A stretch of 64,000 bases of DNA from an uncultured Bacilli bacterium (GTDB lineage: Bacteria; Bacillota_I; Bacilli_A; RF39; UBA660). Below, one piece after another: positions 43,785 to 50,997 of the stretch. A model generated the notes under the pieces. The model was not told the origin of the DNA, ran no database searches, and saw only the letters and a program-made list of their open reading frames with translations. Every line of letters starts with the position of its first letter. Within the stretch, counting starts at the first letter, position 1. The translations under genes and the position numbers were made by a program. Location: NCBI GenBank assembly GCA_934101425.1, contig CAKOQQ010000001.1, positions 1 through 64,000 on the forward strand. Reading direction: 5' to 3'.

Positions 43785-43813
43785 GAAAAAAAATGAACTT
43801 TTATGTTCATTTT
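43785..43813 (-). terminator. Terminator of the 307-aa prepilin gene
   Basis: AAATGAAC/GTTCATTT stem, 6-nt loop, T8 on the minus strand, overlapping the gene's last codons and abutting the S10 promoter. Confidence 0.85.
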
Positions 43814-44730
43814 AATTCTATTCTTTTTCCATGATTTTTAAACCATTTAATTACAACTGCATTTTTAACATCGTCGCCGCCAGTAATAGTTAATATTTTA
43901 TATTTACTATTATACCAATTATTTTCTTCATAATAAGGGACATAAAACCCATTTTCTTTATCTATTGCATATAATATAACACCTTTATTAGCTTTTATGG
44001 TACTACCAAAAGGAAAATCTATTTTGTCAAAAGCTCCTGAAGTAAATCCGGCAGTAATACCAAAGGCACTAATTTGTAAATCCATTGGTAATGGGGCATC
44101 AAACGGCAAATAAAGTGATGTAATACCTATATACTTTTTGCCATTAGAAGTAAATGTCAAGTTAGCATCTGATAAATCTATTAGTTTATTAGCTTGTGAA
44201 GTAAAACCATCATTATAAGTAGAAACAGTACTAAATTTGTATCCTGTATCATCTAAAAGCCAAGTTGTATTAGTTAAATCTGTAACATCTTTATTTAATT
44301 CAATATAATTATCGGGTGTTTCTTCTTTTCCGTCTTCTTTCACTTCTTCAAATGTGCAATTCTTTTCACTTTCTTTATTACTGTTTATAGTACCGTTAGC
44401 ACTTATTTCTATGCAATAACCCGAAATGTACATTTTTCCATATGCATTACCTTCTTTATCATACTTTAAATATCCTTTGCTAGCCTTATCACCATCATAA
44501 GTAAATGGGCTATTCGATAAATCAATTTTATCTGTGTTTATATTATCCATTATATTTTGCAAATAATATGCTTTTGCTGCACTCACTACATTTCTTGCGC
44601 TTGCTTCTGCCGCTGCTTTTTTAGAGTCTTCTATAATATTTAATACTGCTGGAGTTGCTATTAGTGCTATTACTGCTAGTATCACTATTACGGCTAGTAA
44701 CTCTATTAGTGTAAACCCTTTCTTTTTCAT
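43807..44730 (-). CDS. Prepilin-like protein, unknown C-terminal domain
   Basis: The protein has 307 aa. The leader MKKKGFTLIELLAVIVIL is cut after Gly4; the helix region SARNVVSAAKAYYLQNIMDN and the GYCIEISANGTINSNKESEKNC strand region are close to those of the 28.6-kb prepilin. The C-terminal domain (about 150-307) is different: LNKDVTDLTNTTWLLDD, NLTFTSNGKKYIGITSLYLPFD and GSTIKANKGVILYA; I do not recognise it. The start was moved to the ATG at 44730, which has GGAGG before it; the longer frame begins in the terminator region. Confidence 0.85.
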   Translation of the reverse strand: MKKKGFTLIELLAVIVILAVIALIATPAVLNIIEDSKKAAAEASARNVVSAAKAYYLQNIMDNINTDKIDLSNSPFTYDGDKASKGYLKYDKEGNAYGKMYISGYCIEISANGTINSNKESEKNCTFEEVKEDGKEETPDNYIELNKDVTDLTNTTWLLDDTGYKFSTVSTYNDGFTSQANKLIDLSDANLTFTSNGKKYIGITSLYLPFDAPLPMDLQISAFGITAGFTSGAFDKIDFPFGSTIKANKGVILYAIDKENGFYVPYYEENNWYNSKYKILTITGGDDVKNAVVIKWFKNHGKRIELK

Positions 44731-44756
44731 ATATCCTCCTCTATTTATAAGAAAAC

Positions 44757-44790
44757 AAAAAAACAAAAAAACTAGGAATTTCCTAGGTTT
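44757..44790 (-). terminator. Weak terminator hairpin upstream of the 43.8-kb prepilin
   Basis: CTAGGA/TCCTAG stem with a 3-nt loop, followed on the minus strand by TTTTTTGTTTTTTTG. It lies between a 19-codon ORF and the prepilin start, so it could also attenuate the prepilin. Confidence 0.6.
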
Positions 44791-44819
44791 TATGTTTTAT
44801 ATATATGACTAATTACTAT

Positions 44820-44879
44820 TTAGTTAGTAAATAATATCGCCCAAGAAATATAAGAAGTATTATTTTTTGTATTAGCCAT
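44820..44879 (-). CDS. Possible 19-codon leader peptide or micropeptide
   Basis: The ORF reads MANTKNNTSYISWAILFTN then TAA. AAGGAAG lies about 7 nt before the ATG, and a good promoter lies just upstream. It is followed by a terminator hairpin and then a prepilin gene. The peptide ends in a short hydrophobic stretch and has no recognisable family. Coding is uncertain because the ORF is very short. Confidence 0.4.
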   Translation of the reverse strand: MANTKNNTSYISWAILFTN

Positions 44880-44902
44880 ACATTTACTTCCTTACTATAT
44901 TA

Positions 44903-44931
44903 AGTATATATCTTTTCTATTAAGTTGTAAA
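44903..44931 (-). promoter_or_regulatory. Promoter upstream of the 19-codon ORF and prepilin
   Basis: TTTACA at 44931-44926, a 17-bp spacer and TATACT at 44908-44903 on the minus strand, starting 15 nt after the end of the upstream lipoprotein gene. Confidence 0.75.
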
Positions 44932-44945
44932 GAAGAATATATTAT

Positions 44946-45590
44946 TTAAAATGAATTCGATATTTTTCTTTTTATTAATACATATAGTATTATTACTAAA
45001 AATGATGATCCACCAATGAGCATATAAGTTTTAATTGATACTTTTTGCTTTTCGCCTAATTTTATATATATTGTATGATCAACGCCTTCATCTAAATCAC
45101 CACTTTCAAAACGCCATGTATATGTGTTTTGTTTTTTACTATGAGCATTAGTCTCTATTAATTTTCTATTTGTTTTTATATTAATAACTACATCATCCAA
45201 TTTGGTTCCATAATCACCATTTCTAATTGCATCAGAAGTTTTTATAGTTATTATATTATTTTCCTCTTTTATACTTACTTCATCATAAAATAAATTAACA
45301 ATTGAATTTGATTCTAAATTTTTAATTTTTCCACTAGATGTATATTCATATCCAGTTACATCTATGCTTTTTTCTATAATTTTTTCTTTATAGTTTGGCT
45401 TTTCTTGCCTAATAGTAGCTATCATAACATCAATGTTATTATCTTCTTCTTCAAGTTGTTCTTTCAATAAATTTTGATTTCCATATAAAAGCAAAGAATC
45501 TTTATAACTGTTATCTTTAATAATTAGATTATATTCAGCACTACATCCAGTTATGAATATAGCACATATTAAGATTAAATATTTTTTCAT
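44946..45590 (-). CDS. Lipoprotein with C-terminal transmembrane anchor
   Basis: The protein has 214 aa. Signal peptide with lipobox ITGC (Cys16), a beta-rich domain beginning AEYNLIIKDNSYKDSLLLYG, and a C-terminal transmembrane helix (about 187-206) with a basic tail RKISNSF. It has the same plan as the lipoprotein at 48.3 kb (TANIEIEFSRDEVKETLLITG start, C-terminal helix and basic tail). Function unknown; lies 8 nt after the NlpC/P60-type gene, so both are co-expressed. Confidence 0.75.
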   Translation of the reverse strand: MKKYLILICAIFITGCSAEYNLIIKDNSYKDSLLLYGNQNLLKEQLEEEDNNIDVMIATIRQEKPNYKEKIIEKSIDVTGYEYTSSGKIKNLESNSIVNLFYDEVSIKEENNIITIKTSDAIRNGDYGTKLDDVVINIKTNRKLIETNAHSKKQNTYTWRFESGDLDEGVDHTIYIKLGEKQKVSIKTYMLIGGSSFLVIILYVLIKRKISNSF

Positions 45591-45598
45591 ATATACTC

Positions 45599-46621
45599 CT
45601 ATGCGTATGGTCTAGTTACCATAATATACCATGGATTACCATTAGAAGGTGAAAATTTATATGACGGGCTATTTTTTATTTGAACTCCACCATTAGCTGA
45701 ATGAATAATAGAAGTTATTCTTCCATTGGATACAGATAAAACGATTCCTACATGCAATATACAATTATATCTGTCGCATCTATCTCCGTGAGTAGTACCA
45801 ACACAATTTGTACATTTACCACTTTTATTATACCTACTTGTAAAGAAAACATCGCCTGGTTTGATATCTGATTGTTTTACACATTTATTTCTTGTGTTTT
45901 TTGCTAATCTTGCAGCTGTTAAATCTGGAACATAATTTTTGTAAACCCAACTAACAAAATCAGAGCAATCCATCTTTTTATATGGCGTTCCAATCTTAGT
46001 TTTTGCATTTGCTATTGCACTTTTAGCTATTCTTTCATTATATGTATTAGAACTAACAAAATTAGTACATCCTTTCCCATATGATGTTCCACCACTATAA
46101 CCAGGTTCTTTATCATTATTGTTATTATTGTTACTATTGTTATTGTTGTTATTTTTATTATTGTTATTATTGTTATTTTTATTTTCTTTCTCTTCTTTTA
46201 TTTTTGCTTCTTCTCTTTTTATTTTTTCTTCTAGTTTCTTTTGAAGTTCCATTTCTTCTCTTAATTTTCTCTTTGCTTCTGCTTCTAAAATCTCTTTTTC
46301 TCTTAATGCTTTAATATTTTCATTTGTAGCATTAATCCAACAACTATTATTTTCTAATTTTTTTTCTCCAATTGACTCCATTACAACATTATGTATTGGA
46401 ATTATCAAAAATACCATTACACATGCTATTATTTTTTTTATAAATAGCATAGTGTATTCTCTCGAAACCTCTTTTGATATAATTTGTTTAAGTAAAGTTA
46501 TTGAAGAAGAAATAACTGTTATTATTGGTATAAAAACTAGTATAACCATCAAAATTGTTTTTATAATATAAATAACTCTTAAACTACTAGATGTGTTACA
46601 TATTATTTGTAATATATTCAA
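45599..46621 (-). CDS. Membrane-anchored NlpC/P60-like cell-wall hydrolase
   Basis: The protein has 340 aa. Two N-terminal transmembrane helices (about 15-42 and 63-85), a coiled coil rich in Lys/Glu (about 105-150), a poly-Asn linker (about 150-172) and a C-terminal peptidase domain. The nucleophile Cys is in KKMDCSDFVSWVYKNY and the His in YNCILHVGIVLSV, with IKPGDVFF between them. The domain also has an inserted Cys-rich loop (KCTNCVGTTHGDRCDRYNC). It would cut peptidoglycan stem peptides. It is followed by a lipoprotein gene and preceded by a four-helix membrane protein. Confidence 0.82.
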   Translation of the reverse strand: MNILQIICNTSSSLRVIYIIKTILMVILVFIPIITVISSSITLLKQIISKEVSREYTMLFIKKIIACVMVFLIIPIHNVVMESIGEKKLENNSCWINATNENIKALREKEILEAEAKRKLREEMELQKKLEEKIKREEAKIKEEKENKNNNNNNNKNNNNNNSNNNNNNDKEPGYSGGTSYGKGCTNFVSSNTYNERIAKSAIANAKTKIGTPYKKMDCSDFVSWVYKNYVPDLTAARLAKNTRNKCVKQSDIKPGDVFFTSRYNKSGKCTNCVGTTHGDRCDRYNCILHVGIVLSVSNGRITSIIHSANGGVQIKNSPSYKFSPSNGNPWYIMVTRPYA

Positions 46622-46622
46622 A

Positions 46623-47174
46623 TTAACCTCCTATTCTAAAGTCACATTTATCAATAAATTTATCTTTACTTTTTATACTATATATTAATATAGTTGCCGC
46701 CAAAATGAAATTTACTATTAAAAATATTATTTTTATATTAGATTGTAAATTAGACCATAAATTCTTGAGAGCTTCAGTATTTACAAATATCTTTTCATCA
46801 TCAAATGTTTTTAAACTACTAACCATCTTATTAAACATTGAGTAATAGTTATACACTAATAACAAAATAAGTCCTACAAGTGAATACTTAAATACTTTTT
46901 CCCCATCATCTTTATAACAAACAAAATATTTAAAAGTATATTTTACACCATAAATTGTGGAAAAAAATACTATTAAGTAATTTATAATACTTTTTGTACC
47001 AAAATAAATGTAATAATAACTACTACTTGTATTAGACATATTTTTAGCTAAAAAAGCAAATACTTTATTACTTACAAATCCGCCAATTAAAGTAAAAACA
47101 ACAAAACATATTATAAAGACTATTATTAAATTAATAGTCATAACAATACTATTCATTAAAGGTCTTCTTCTCAT
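46623..47174 (-). CDS. Four-helix membrane protein of unknown function
   Basis: The protein has 183 aa with about four transmembrane segments (IVMTINLIIVFIICFVVFTLIGG; SIINYLIVFFSTIYGV; KYSLVGLILLLVYNYY; IIFLIVNFILAATILIYSI). It has no recognised family. It ends one base before the hydrolase gene and starts a three-gene unit with it and the lipoprotein, suggesting a membrane partner for the hydrolase. Confidence 0.65.
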   Translation of the reverse strand: MRRRPLMNSIVMTINLIIVFIICFVVFTLIGGFVSNKVFAFLAKNMSNTSSSYYYIYFGTKSIINYLIVFFSTIYGVKYTFKYFVCYKDDGEKVFKYSLVGLILLLVYNYYSMFNKMVSSLKTFDDEKIFVNTEALKNLWSNLQSNIKIIFLIVNFILAATILIYSIKSKDKFIDKCDFRIGG

Positions 47175-47207
47175 ATTATCACATCTTAATTATATCATAA
47201 CTAAAAA

Positions 47208-47238
47208 TAAAAAACCACTCACTATTTAGTGAATGGTA
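47208..47238 (-). terminator. Terminator of rpsF-ssb-rpsR
   Basis: A 10-bp stem ACCATTCACT/AGTGAGTGGT (one wobble) with a T run on the minus strand overlaps the rpsR end. Confidence 0.85.
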
Positions 47239-47440
47239 AAATTGCCATAAATCTAGCTTTTTTAACTTCTTGAGCAATATGTCTTTGATGTTTTGCACAT
47301 GCACCAGTGATTCTTCTTGGTAAGATTTTACCTTTATCACCACTTACATATTTTTTTATAATATCAGCATCTTTGTAATCAACGCTTTTTCCTGCACACA
47401 TTTGACATATTTTTTTCTTTTTTCTATAAAATTCTGCCAT
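47222..47440 (-). CDS. rpsR: 30S ribosomal protein S18 (zinc-binding form)
   Basis: The protein has 72 aa. RRKKKICQMCAGKSVDYKD-type start with CxxC and a later CAKHQRH give the zinc-type site; the end ARFMAILPFTK is diagnostic. It is the last gene of rpsF-ssb-rpsR. Confidence 0.97.
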   Translation of the reverse strand: MAEFYRKKKKICQMCAGKSVDYKDADIIKKYVSGDKGKILPRRITGACAKHQRHIAQEVKKARFMAILPFTK

Positions 47441-47453
47441 GTTTTCCTCCTTA

Positions 47454-47912
47454 TTAATCTAGGAAGTTGTCATCGATAGAAACGCTATCACCAAATTCAG
47501 CGAATGGATCATCATTAACATCTACATCATTATGTGGTGTATCTGCATAATCATATGGAGTAGGAGCACTACTACTTGTACTAGGACTAGAGTCTTTCTT
47601 TCCTCCAACAAAATGAATTGTATCTACAACTACATCAAAACTTGATCTTCTATTTCCATCTTTATCATCGTAACTTCCAGTTTGTATTCTTCCTTCAAGA
47701 GCAATAAGACTTCCTTTATCAAAATATTGACATATAAGTTCTGCTTGTTTTCTCCAAGCTACAATATTTATAAAGTCAGCTTCTCTTTGACCTTGACTAT
47801 TAGTAAAATTTCTATTTACTGCTATTGAAAATCTAGTTGTTGGAATATTAGTACTTGTGTATCTTAATTCAGGTTTAGCAGTAAGTCTTCCTAGTAAACA
47901 AACTCTATTCAT
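47454..47912 (-). CDS. ssb: Single-stranded DNA-binding protein
   Basis: The protein has 152 aa. The OB fold starts MNRVCLLGRLTAKPELRYTSTNIP, with DFINIVAWRKQAEL and SLIALEGRIQTGSYDDKDG. The Pro/Ser/Asp linker ends in the acidic partner-binding tip DDNFLD, a variant of the usual DDDLPF-type tip. It lies between rpsF and rpsR. Confidence 0.96.
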   Translation of the reverse strand: MNRVCLLGRLTAKPELRYTSTNIPTTRFSIAVNRNFTNSQGQREADFINIVAWRKQAELICQYFDKGSLIALEGRIQTGSYDDKDGNRRSSFDVVVDTIHFVGGKKDSSPSTSSSAPTPYDYADTPHNDVDVNDDPFAEFGDSVSIDDNFLD

Positions 47913-47922
47913 TTTATACCTC

Positions 47923-48213
47923 TTAGTCTTCTTTCTTTGTAATTAAATGTCTTACGATGTCTGAACTGATTAATGCTAATCTATCAAATTCTTTAATTGC
48001 TTTGTCATCATCAGCACTTACTTCTAGAACAAAATAATATCCACTTTTGAAATCTTTAATTTCATAAGCTAATTCTCTTTGTCCCATTTCAGTAAATTCG
48101 TTTACTTTTCCACCATTTGTAGTAATTACATTCTTAAAACTTTCAGTAACTTTTTTAAGATCGTCTTCACCTACTGTAGGTCTAACTATAAACATAATTT
48201 CATAATTTTTCAT
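47923..48213 (-). CDS. rpsF: 30S ribosomal protein S6
   Basis: The protein has 96 aa. KNYEIMFIVRPTVGEDDLKKV, GQRELAYEIKDFKSGYYFVLEV and the end SDIVRHLITKKED are diagnostic. First gene of the rpsF-ssb-rpsR operon. Confidence 0.97.
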   Translation of the reverse strand: MKNYEIMFIVRPTVGEDDLKKVTESFKNVITTNGGKVNEFTEMGQRELAYEIKDFKSGYYFVLEVSADDDKAIKEFDRLALISSDIVRHLITKKED

Positions 48214-48269
48214 TTCTACACCTCCTTATGGACTTTTGGCCTGTTTAGGCAAGGAGTAATTTAATACTC
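48214..48269 (-). promoter_or_regulatory. Putative S6:S18 leader RNA
   Basis: The short leader contains on the minus strand CTCCTT-GCC-TAAACA-GGC..AAGGAG, in which CTCCTT could pair with the AAGGAG Shine-Dalgarno and enclose a GCC/GGC hairpin. An S6:S18-binding leader is known at this position in many bacteria; this assignment is by position and structure. Confidence 0.5.
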
Positions 48270-48275
48270 GTAATG

Positions 48276-48304
48276 ATTATAGCAAACTTAAATTATTTTG
48301 TAAA
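48276..48304 (-). promoter_or_regulatory. Promoter of rpsF-ssb-rpsR
   Basis: TTTACA at 48304-48299, a 17-bp spacer and TATAAT at 48281-48276 on the minus strand; it begins just after the end of the upstream lipoprotein gene. Confidence 0.85.
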
Positions 48305-48308
48305 GCAT

Positions 48309-48929
48309 TTATATACTATTTGCTTTTCTTATCTTTTTAAGTACTATAAATAATATAACTACTGCTATTCCTAATATTATATATATAGTATATGAACTAG
48401 CAGATACTTTATCATATTCGTTAGAAAAAGTAATATTTATAGGTTTATCCATATAATTATCTTTATTTATAACCCATACATAATATTTTCCTTCTCTTTT
48501 ATCAGAATTATTATTTTTAGCTTTATACATTGACTTAATTCTTATTTTTACTTCTTCTAAATCAGGATACATATCAAAGCACTTAAATTCTTCTGTTGTA
48601 CTAACTACTATTTCTTGTCTTCTTACAACACTTACATTATCATAACACTTAGTTAAAAAAGTCATTAGTTCATAATTATCATAGTCATTAGTATAAGTAT
48701 ATTCTTTTGAAATAGCACTATTAGAAGTATATATTAAATTTTTACTATAATTTTCAAAACCTTTTTCAAAGTTAGCAAATTCACTAGTTAAATCTTTATC
48801 CTTCAAATACTCTTTTGTACCAGTTATTAGTAATGTTTCTTTTACTTCATCTCTTGAAAATTCTATTTCTATATTAGCAGTACAACCTGTTATTAATAGT
48901 AATAGTATTATTAAGTATAATTTTTTCAT
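48309..48929 (-). CDS. Lipoprotein with C-terminal transmembrane anchor (paralogue-like)
   Basis: The protein has 206 aa. Lipobox ITGC (Cys16), a beta-rich domain starting TANIEIEFSRDEVKETLLI, and a C-terminal transmembrane helix (about 178-197) with the basic tail KKIRKANSI. It shares plan and order with the lipoprotein at 44.9-45.6 kb. It overlaps the degenerate M15-type gene upstream by 4 nt, so they are coupled. Function unknown. Confidence 0.75.
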   Translation of the reverse strand: MKKLYLIILLLLITGCTANIEIEFSRDEVKETLLITGTKEYLKDKDLTSEFANFEKGFENYSKNLIYTSNSAISKEYTYTNDYDNYELMTFLTKCYDNVSVVRRQEIVVSTTEEFKCFDMYPDLEEVKIRIKSMYKAKNNNSDKREGKYYVWVINKDNYMDKPINITFSNEYDKVSASSYTIYIILGIAVVILFIVLKKIRKANSI

Positions 48930-49849
48930 TTTTCCACCTCACATAATTTCTTACATGTAGGATAGCTTTTATAAACTACTTTAGCAGGTTCAATTCTATC
49001 ATCGCTTTTAAAGTATAGGCCATACTTATAAGCATTATTGTGTGCCCACTCTTTAGTCTTTTCATCGGCAAAATATAGATTAGCACTTATTCCATAACTA
49101 TATAATTCACTATCCGGATTTATAATATAATCACATTTAGTATTACAGTCATCATCACTACTATTCCATACTTCTAAAAACTTATCATAACTTCTATAAC
49201 CAATACTTATTTTTATTTTATTTTCAGAATCAGTTATCATTTTACTTAATCTATCATAAAATATTGGATTAAGACCATAATTATTATCTCTTCTATTCAT
49301 ATCTTTTGCTGATCCTAATATATAAAATATACCATTTTTATATTCTAGATTTCCCCATTTATTATCATTAAATTTAGTTATTATAGTAGATGTTCTTGTT
49401 TCATTATTATTTTTATTTTCAGAATTTATCTTTGATATTTCTTTTTTATTATATTCTTTAATACTATTTTCTAGTTTTAAGTATTCTTCTTCTACTACGT
49501 TTTTATTTTCTTCTACTTCTTTTTTATTCTTTTCTAAAATATTTATATTTTCTAAATTAGCGTATTTAAGGCAATAATTAATATTTGATTTATATTCATC
49601 TAAGCCTTTAAATGAATATATAATTAAATACATTACTGATACAATAACTAGTGAAAGCAAAAATGATTTAAAAAAAGATTTCTTTGTTTTACTACTTCTA
49701 ATACCAGTAATAAGATTATATATGATTTTTATTAAAAATATAAATGGTATTAAAGCACAAATAAATAATACTACATACTTAGTATATTTAATTATGTTAA
49801 ATATTAGTTTCAAATCTTCTAACTTAGTACAATCTAAGAGTATATACAT
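48926..49849 (-). CDS. Membrane-anchored degenerate VanY/M15-like protein
   Basis: The protein has 307 aa. Two N-terminal transmembrane helices (about 20-48 and 60-85), a Lys/Glu coiled coil (about 108-145) and a C-terminal domain like M15 D,D-carboxypeptidases: KISIGYRSYDKFLEVW, LYSYGISANLYF and WAHNNAYKYGLYF. The metal ligands expected in S-x-H-x-x-G-x-A-x-D are missing (the segment reads YSYGISANLY), and the final E-x-W-H-x-R-Y motif is absent. It is probably catalytically inactive. Overlaps the lipoprotein gene by 4 nt. Confidence 0.7.
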   Translation of the reverse strand: MYILLDCTKLEDLKLIFNIIKYTKYVVLFICALIPFIFLIKIIYNLITGIRSSKTKKSFFKSFLLSLVIVSVMYLIIYSFKGLDEYKSNINYCLKYANLENINILEKNKKEVEENKNVVEEEYLKLENSIKEYNKKEISKINSENKNNNETRTSTIITKFNDNKWGNLEYKNGIFYILGSAKDMNRRDNNYGLNPIFYDRLSKMITDSENKIKISIGYRSYDKFLEVWNSSDDDCNTKCDYIINPDSELYSYGISANLYFADEKTKEWAHNNAYKYGLYFKSDDRIEPAKVVYKSYPTCKKLCEVEK

Positions 49850-49864
49850 AAATCCTCCTCTAAA

Positions 49865-49893
49865 GAAAAAATGTGAAAATAAATTTACACATT
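49865..49893 (-). terminator. Rho-independent terminator after ychF
   Basis: AATGTG/CACATT stem extended by AAA/TTT with a one-base bulge, then TTTTTTC on the minus strand, overlapping the ychF end. Confidence 0.75.
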
Positions 49894-50985
49894 AAATCTG
49901 AAATGACAAATATCCCCATCTTGCATAATGTAATCTTTTCCTTCAAGTCTCATAAGACCATTTGCTCTTACATTAGCTTCATTACCACATTTTTCTAAAG
50001 CTTCATAGCTCATTACTTCTGCTCTTATAAATCCTCTTTCAAAATCACTATGAATAATACCAGCACATTCTGGAGCTTTCATACCTTTAGTAAATGTCCA
50101 AGCTTTTACTTCATCAGATCCTACAGTAAAATATGTTGCAAGTCCAAGTAAATCATAAGTAGCTTTAATTAATTTATCAAGGCCACTTTCTTTAATGCCT
50201 AAATCTTCTAAGAATGTTTTTTTATCTTCATCAGATAATTCACTTAATTCTGATTCTATTTTAGCACAAACAGTTATAACTTTACTATTTTCTTCTTTGG
50301 CATAATTACGAACTTTTTCTACATAATCATTTGTATCTGTAAGTAAATCACTTTCTTCTACATTTGCCATATATATAATTGGTTTTAAAGTTAAGAAATT
50401 AAAAGCTTTTATCATAGCTAATTCTTCACTAGTAAAATCTAGACTTCTTATCGGTTTATTTTGTATTAGCGCTTCTCTTATCTTATTTAAAAGCTCAACT
50501 TCTTTAATAGTTTCTTTATCTTTACTCATAGAAGCTTTTTTACCAATTTTAGAAAGTCTCGTTTCTACAACTTCTAAATCTGCAAGTATAAGCTCTATAT
50601 TTATTATTTCTATATCACGTATAGGATCAACACTAGATTCAACGTGAATAATGTTATTATCATCAAAACATCTAACAACTTCTACTATAGCATCTACTTC
50701 TCTTATATGTGATAAAAATTTATTTCCAAGTCCTTCACCTTTACTAGCTCCTTTTACAAGTCCTGCTATATCTGTGAATTCAAATGACGTAGGGATAACT
50801 CTTTCTGGAACATATAAGTTTTCTAAAAATTCCATTCTTTTATCTGGCACAATAACCATTCCTACATTTGGATCAATAGTTGCAAATGGATAATTTGCAG
50901 CTAATATATTTTTCTTTGTAATTGCATTAAATAATGTGGACTTTCCTACATTTGGAAGTCCTACAATTCCTGCTGTTAAAGCCAT
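49885..50985 (-). CDS. ychF: Redox-regulated ATPase YchF (Obg-like)
   Basis: The protein has 366 aa. P-loop GLPNVGKSTLFNAIT, switch TDIAGLVKGASKGEGLGNKFLSHIREVDAI, and the NMAN-type base-specifying motif (NVEE: family uses NxxE to prefer ATP). The TGS domain is C-terminal with LIRLEGKDYIMQDGDICHFRFNV-type end. It binds ribosomes and responds to stress. Conserved neighbour of parAB and rpsF near replication origins. Confidence 0.96.
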   Translation of the reverse strand: MALTAGIVGLPNVGKSTLFNAITKKNILAANYPFATIDPNVGMVIVPDKRMEFLENLYVPERVIPTSFEFTDIAGLVKGASKGEGLGNKFLSHIREVDAIVEVVRCFDDNNIIHVESSVDPIRDIEIINIELILADLEVVETRLSKIGKKASMSKDKETIKEVELLNKIREALIQNKPIRSLDFTSEELAMIKAFNFLTLKPIIYMANVEESDLLTDTNDYVEKVRNYAKEENSKVITVCAKIESELSELSDEDKKTFLEDLGIKESGLDKLIKATYDLLGLATYFTVGSDEVKAWTFTKGMKAPECAGIIHSDFERGFIRAEVMSYEALEKCGNEANVRANGLMRLEGKDYIMQDGDICHFRFNV

Positions 50986-50997
50986 TTTATCCCCCCC

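Noticed and set aside
46081..46314. Plus-strand frame rich in Tyr, Cys and Leu
   Set aside because: Antisense of a poly-Asn linker (AAT/AAC repeats).
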